Shown here one piece after another: positions 35,572 through 64,000 of a stretch of DNA of 64,000 nucleotides. Below the pieces are notes generated by a model. The model was not told the DNA's origin. It saw only the letters and a list, made by a program, of their open reading frames with translations, and made no database searches. The stretch lies in contig NZ_CP109013.1 of NCBI RefSeq assembly GCF_036226745.1, positions 7,378,001 to 7,442,000 on the forward strand, given 5' to 3'. The stretch's first letter is position 1, and the number at the start of each line of letters is the position of its first letter. The position numbers were made by a program, and so were the translations under genes. The DNA is from Streptomyces sp. NBC_00683 (GTDB lineage: Bacteria > Actinomycetota > Actinomycetes > Streptomycetales > Streptomycetaceae).

Positions 35572-37497
35572 TCAGGCGGATTCGTATTCTTCGCGACGGC
35601 TGCCGGAAGTGTCCGCGGTTTCTCCGCCGTCCCGCGCCGCCACGTCGCCCGCGCGGCCGGAGGAAAGCCGGACGGCCTTCGTGAACAGCGTGAGGCCGAT
35701 CGCGATCATCACCAACGCGACCGCCCAGGACCAGGGGTGGGGCGTGTAGAGAGCTAGGAACCAGACCTTCACCTGGACGTCGAAGATCAGGAAGAGCAGG
35801 GGCACCAGACCTTGCGGGAAGAGCGCCAGGCCGCCGAACACCCAGGACAGGAGTGCGACCACTTCCTGGCGCTTGGTCAGTTGCGGCTTGACCCGAGGCC
35901 CTGCGCCCGACGTCCCTGCGCCCGATGTCCCTGCGCCCGACGTTCCGGCGCGCCCGGTCCGCATGAGGACGAGCAGTTCGGGGCCGTTCGCGGTGAGCCG
36001 GTCGGCGGCGACCCGGCCCAGCCATCGGGCGAGCAGGGCACCGGTGGCCACACCGACCGGGACGCCGAGCCAGCTGACGACGGGGTTGTCGAGGACGGTG
36101 CCGAGGGTGACGAGGCCGGCCGCCGGCAGGGCGGGGAGGAGGGCGGCGAAGAACAACATGTTGGACGGCCCGGTCGTGTCGGCCCGGTCGAGCGGGCTGT
36201 CCGGGCGCTTGTGGGCGTCGGGGCCGGGCACGAGGGCCGTGACCGAGGCGTACGCCATCATGCCGATGCCGCCGCCGAGCAGGGCCGGGACGAGCGCGGC
36301 GACCCAGGGCCAGGCCCAGGAGTACCCGCTCAGGGCGGTGAACACGACGGTGACGACGACGGTGAGCGGGCCGAACAGCAGCAGGCACGCCCATTGCCGG
36401 CCGCGGACGTCGGCGCGCTGGCTTCCCGTGGTGAGGGTGAGCCACAGGCCCGTACCGTCCTGGCTGTACAGGTTGTAGGCGGTCGCGACGAGCATCACCG
36501 GCAGGGCCGGGCCCGCCCAGGGCAGCAGCGCCCCGGTGTGGAAGGTGAGCGGCAGCAGTGCCGTTCCCAGGGCCCAGGCCACAGGGGTGACCGCCATGGT
36601 GACGCGTTGCGGGTCCCGCAGCCACGTCCTCAGTTCCTTCCGCAGCACCGCCCCGGTCGCGCCGGACAGAGCGCCGCGCACAGGTGCCGCCCGGCGGGCG
36701 CTCCCGCGGACGACCGAACGGCCGCTACGGGCACGGCCGAGAGCACGGCCCCAGGCGGCCAGCAGCAGCGCGCACAGGGCGAGGAGTCCGGCCAGGGCGC
36801 CGAGCGACTGCCACCAGTCGCCGCGGCCGGCGGCGTCGACGGCGACGACGCCCCACCCGGACGGGACGGCACGGATCGCGGCCGACACGAAGGTGGAGAA
36901 GCCGGTCTCGGTCACCCGGGAGGAGACGACGGCCACGATGAGCATCCAGCCGGACTGGGTGAGCACCAGCATCGCCGCGAACAGCAGACCGGTGACGGCA
37001 GCGCCGAACCGGGAGCCGGCGACCGCACCGAACAGGGCGTGGGTGACCCTCGAGAGCAGGACCACGAAGGCCAGTTGCGCGGCGGCGGCCGGGACCGACA
37101 CCAGGGCCGGCCCCACGCCGGTGCGGACGCCGTGGACGACGAGGCCGAGGAACGCCAGTGCGGTCACCACGGTGGTGATGCCGACGAGCCCGGCCGCGAG
37201 CAGCCCCAGGGCGAGTCGGCGGCGGGGGAGCGGCAGCAGCGCGAAGTGATCGCTGCGCAGAACCGCGGAGCCGCCCCACAGCGGACCGACCATCCAACCG
37301 AGCGTCCAGATCAGGTACGTCGTGGCGAGCAGGTCGGCGACCAGACCCGGCGTGTCGAGCCGCACGAATGCCAGGGCGACGGTGGCAGCGGCGAACGCCA
37401 GGCCCAGGACGGCGCCGACGACCATCCAGACGGCCTTGCCGCCGGTCATGGAGTTGCGGATGATCCGCAGCTTCATCCGTATCAGGACGCCAGCCAC
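35572..37497 (-). CDS. ABC transporter permease (641 aa), probable polyketide export or self-resistance
   Basis: This is an integral membrane protein with roughly twelve to fourteen hydrophobic segments over 641 residues, for example near residues 22-45, 54-75, 91-122, 131-158 and 163-190, and two more near the C-terminus. The start is the GTG at 37497, with GAGAGG at 37505-37510 seven bases upstream. It overlaps the end of the ATPase gene by 16 bp, which suggests coupled translation and one transporter complex. The size and topology fit large two-part ABC permeases paired with a separate ATPase. A hydrophilic loop near residues 518-533 contains a GTSGA repeat encoded by 15-bp DNA repeats. 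No substrate signature is visible. The export or resistance role is inferred only from its place between the two PKS arms. Confidence 0.8.
   Translation of the reverse strand: MAGVLIRMKLRIIRNSMTGGKAVWMVVGAVLGLAFAAATVALAFVRLDTPGLVADLLATTYLIWTLGWMVGPLWGGSAVLRSDHFALLPLPRRRLALGLLAAGLVGITTVVTALAFLGLVVHGVRTGVGPALVSVPAAAAQLAFVVLLSRVTHALFGAVAGSRFGAAVTGLLFAAMLVLTQSGWMLIVAVVSSRVTETGFSTFVSAAIRAVPSGWGVVAVDAAGRGDWWQSLGALAGLLALCALLLAAWGRALGRARSGRSVVRGSARRAAPVRGALSGATGAVLRKELRTWLRDPQRVTMAVTPVAWALGTALLPLTFHTGALLPWAGPALPVMLVATAYNLYSQDGTGLWLTLTTGSQRADVRGRQWACLLLFGPLTVVVTVVFTALSGYSWAWPWVAALVPALLGGGIGMMAYASVTALVPGPDAHKRPDSPLDRADTTGPSNMLFFAALLPALPAAGLVTLGTVLDNPVVSWLGVPVGVATGALLARWLGRVAADRLTANGPELLVLMRTGRAGTSGAGTSGAGTSGAGPRVKPQLTKRQEVVALLSWVFGGLALFPQGLVPLLFLIFDVQVKVWFLALYTPHPWSWAVALVMIAIGLTLFTKAVRLSSGRAGDVAARDGGETADTSGSRREEYESA
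35900..35944 (-). repeat. Three 15-bp tandem repeats inside the permease gene
   Basis: The plus-strand unit CCTGCGCCCGACGTC occurs at 35900-35914, 35915-35929 (one change) and 35930-35944 (one change), followed by a decayed fourth copy. It encodes the repeated GAGTS of a cytoplasmic or linker loop. Because the period is a multiple of three, copy-number change keeps the frame. Confidence 0.85.
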
Positions 37498-38282
37498 GAC
37501 AGGCCCTCTCCCGTTGTCGCGGCGGCCCCGACCAGGCGGACGAAGGCCTCCTCGAGTGTGCTGTCGCCGCGCACCTCGTCCAGAGGCCCGGCGGCCACGA
37601 CGTCGCCGCCGGCCATGACGGCGACCGTGTCGCAGAGTTGCTCGACCAGGGGCATGACATGACTGGACAGGACGGCCGACCCGCCGGACGCGACGAAGCG
37701 CTGCAGAATCGTCTTGAGCGCGACGGCCGAGACCGGGTCGACCGCCTCGAACGGCTCGTCCAGTACCAGCAGCCGCGGCCGGTGCAGCAGCGCGGTGGCG
37801 AGGCCGATCTTCTTGCGCATCCCGGTCGAGTAGTCGACGACGAGGGTGCGTTCGGCCTCGGTGAGCTGCATGACCTCCAGCAGCTCGTCGACACGCCCGG
37901 TGAGTTCGGTCGGCTCGATGCCGCGCAACTGGCCGATGTACGTCAGGACTTCACGGCCTGTGAGCCGCTCGGGCATCGACAGGCCGTCGGGCAGCACGCC
38001 CAGCACGGACTTGGCCCGGACCGGGTCGGACCAGACGTCGACGCCGAAGACCTCGCAGCGGCCGCCGTCCGGGCGCAGCAGGCCCACGGCCATGGACAGG
38101 GCCGTGGTCTTGCCGGCGCCGTTGGGCCCGACGAGGCCGAAGAAGGAACCCTGAGGGATGGTCAGATCGACGTGCCGGACGGCGACGTTGTCACCGAACT
38201 CCTTGTGCAGGCCGATCAGCCGCAGCGCGGGCGGCTCGCTGCCTGGGGCGGATCCCGGATCGTCGGCTTTCTGCTCCGTCAC
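37482..38282 (-). CDS. ABC transporter ATP-binding protein (266 aa)
   Basis: This is the nucleotide-binding subunit for the overlapping permease. I chose the GTG at 38282 because AGGAAGGAA (38289-38297) lies six bases upstream; the longer open frame to 38441 would add 53 residues of non-conserved arginine-rich sequence. It shows Walker A GPNGAGKTT (residues 52-60), the ABC signature YSTGMRKK, Walker B LLVLDEPF followed by EAVD, and the switch histidine in LSSHVMP. The Q-loop region reads GVLPDG and lacks a clear Gln, as in several ABC-2-like ATPases. It is the first gene of a minus-strand series (ATPase, permease, giant PKS, next PKS) and diverges from the plus-strand PKS. ATPase function is near certain; drug or polyketide export is inference from context. 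Confidence 0.93.
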   Translation of the reverse strand: MTEQKADDPGSAPGSEPPALRLIGLHKEFGDNVAVRHVDLTIPQGSFFGLVGPNGAGKTTALSMAVGLLRPDGGRCEVFGVDVWSDPVRAKSVLGVLPDGLSMPERLTGREVLTYIGQLRGIEPTELTGRVDELLEVMQLTEAERTLVVDYSTGMRKKIGLATALLHRPRLLVLDEPFEAVDPVSAVALKTILQRFVASGGSAVLSSHVMPLVEQLCDTVAVMAGGDVVAAGPLDEVRGDSTLEEAFVRLVGAAATTGEGLSWLAS

Positions 38283-38547
38283 TTCCCGTTCCTTCCTGAT
38301 AGCACCGGCCGGTCCCCGTCGGGCCCAGCCTGGCAGGGCGCGGCGGCGAGGAGAGGTGAACAGGCGGAAGGGGTTCCGGATGTTCCCGGCAGCACACGTA
38401 CCGTGGCGCCGCGGGCGCCGCTGGAGGACCCTACCCGGCACGACGCCCCTACCGAGTACCCCTAGAACTCCGGTGGAGGACAGTGATCTTCCTGGTCGCG
38501 CACCCGGCGGTCACCACCCGCGGCAGGCGGCCGCACGGCCCCCGCCA

Positions 38548-38581
38548 GGAAAGGCGCGCCGGCTCGGCGGCGTGCCTTTCC
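38548..38581. promoter_or_regulatory. Inverted repeat, 14-bp arms with 6-base loop
   Basis: The left arm GGAAAGGCGCGCCG (38548-38561) and right arm CGGCGTGCCTTTCC (38568-38581) pair at 13 of 14 positions, the odd pair being G-T. The loop is GCTCGG. No T-run follows on either strand, so a simple terminator is unlikely. It could be a regulator binding site or a transcript hairpin; it lies about 140 bp before the PKS start. Confidence 0.7.
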
Positions 38582-38629
38582 GGAAGTTCACGCCAGGCAC
38601 GTAGGGGCTGGTCAGACTCCCAATAGGGG

Positions 38630-38658
38630 TTGGTGCTCCGACAGGGCCTGGTTAGGGT
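38630..38658 (+). promoter_or_regulatory. Candidate housekeeping-sigma promoter for the plus-strand PKS gene
   Basis: TTGGTG (38630-38635) and TAGGGT (38653-38658) are separated by 17 bp. TAGGGT fits the TAGRRT -10 of Streptomyces HrdB-type promoters, and the -35 keeps TTG. Transcription would start near 38665, giving a leader of about 55 bases. The -10 overlaps the start of the GGGTCGG/CCGACCC repeat. This is a motif match only. Confidence 0.4.
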
Positions 38659-38671
38659 CGGGTGCCGACCC
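38655..38671. promoter_or_regulatory. Perfect 7-bp inverted repeat overlapping the candidate -10 box
   Basis: GGGTCGG (38655-38661), loop GTG, CCGACCC (38665-38671). Its place over the -10 and the presumed start site would suit a repressor operator. It could also be a chance palindrome in GC-rich DNA. Confidence 0.45.
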
Positions 38672-38721
38672 GGATCACGGCAGCGGTATCCATGGCGCAT
38701 TCAGAGGTAGTTGGAGTTTCC

Positions 38722-64000
<25,279 letters not shown>

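Larger units (their letters stand above)
38283..38721. promoter_or_regulatory. Divergent control region between the ABC operon and the plus-strand PKS gene
   Basis: These 439 bp separate two gene series that run away from each other, so promoters for both directions are expected here. Visible elements are the ATPase ribosome site (38289-38297), a long hairpin (38548-38581), a candidate plus-strand promoter (38630-38658) with an overlapping inverted repeat (38655-38671), and the PKS ribosome site GGAG (38713-38716). I saw no clear minus-strand promoter pair and no protein-coding gene of its own. Confidence 0.65.

Noticed and set aside
38283..38441. N-terminal extension of the ABC ATPase up to 38441
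   Set aside because: The extra 53 residues are Arg-rich and unlike ABC ATPases. The GTG at 38282 has a strong ribosome site.
38548..38581. Hairpin as a rho-independent terminator
   Set aside because: There is no T-run on either side, and it lies upstream of both divergent genes rather than downstream of one.
38653..38692. ATG at 38692 as the plus-strand PKS start
   Set aside because: It is in frame but has no ribosome site. GGAG precedes the ATG at 38722, and KS homology begins only about ten residues after that.

Overview
The window is very GC-rich, with long open frames, GTG starts and strongly biased third codon positions. It looks like a Streptomyces-type actinomycete and lies entirely inside a modular type I polyketide synthase (PKS) gene cluster. 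I see no RNA genes, insertion sequences, CRISPR arrays, regulators, tailoring enzymes or thioesterase.

Layout. Positions 1-1385 (minus) are the 5' part of a PKS gene that leaves the window on the left. Positions 1434-35276 (minus) are one giant seven-module PKS gene of about 11,280 codons. Positions 35277-35571 are a spacer holding a run of degenerate 8-bp repeats. Positions 35572-37497 and 37482-38282 (minus) are an overlapping ABC permease and ATPase pair. Positions 38283-38721 are a divergent control region with a 14-bp-stem hairpin and a candidate promoter. From 38722 to the right edge (plus) runs a second very large PKS gene, open for more than 8,426 codons, starting with a KSQ loading module.

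How the parts work together. The plus-strand protein has no N-terminal docking helix and begins with KSQ-AT-ACP, so it should start the chain, with acetate made by decarboxylating malonyl-ACP. Its extension modules read: 1 methylmalonyl/DH-KR; 2 methylmalonyl with a KR that looks dead; 3 malonyl/DH-ER-KR; 4 methylmalonyl/DH-KR; 5 cut off after its KS. The giant minus-strand protein has an N-terminal docking coiled coil and so receives a chain from another protein. Its modules read: methylmalonyl/KR, malonyl/KR, malonyl/DH-ER-KR, methylmalonyl/KR, malonyl/KR, malonyl/DH-KR, malonyl/DH-KR. It ends in a C-terminal docking domain next to the docking-type N-terminus of the left-hand gene. A long reduced macrolide-like or linear polyketide of more than 13 units is implied; I could not match it to a named compound. 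The ABC pair between the two PKS arms is the likely exporter or self-resistance system.

Most notable are: a tandem duplication of a three-module block inside the giant gene, with the ER present in one copy only; a ketoreductase with several lost core motifs in plus-strand module 2; the 8-bp repeat array; and the palindromes in the divergent promoter region.
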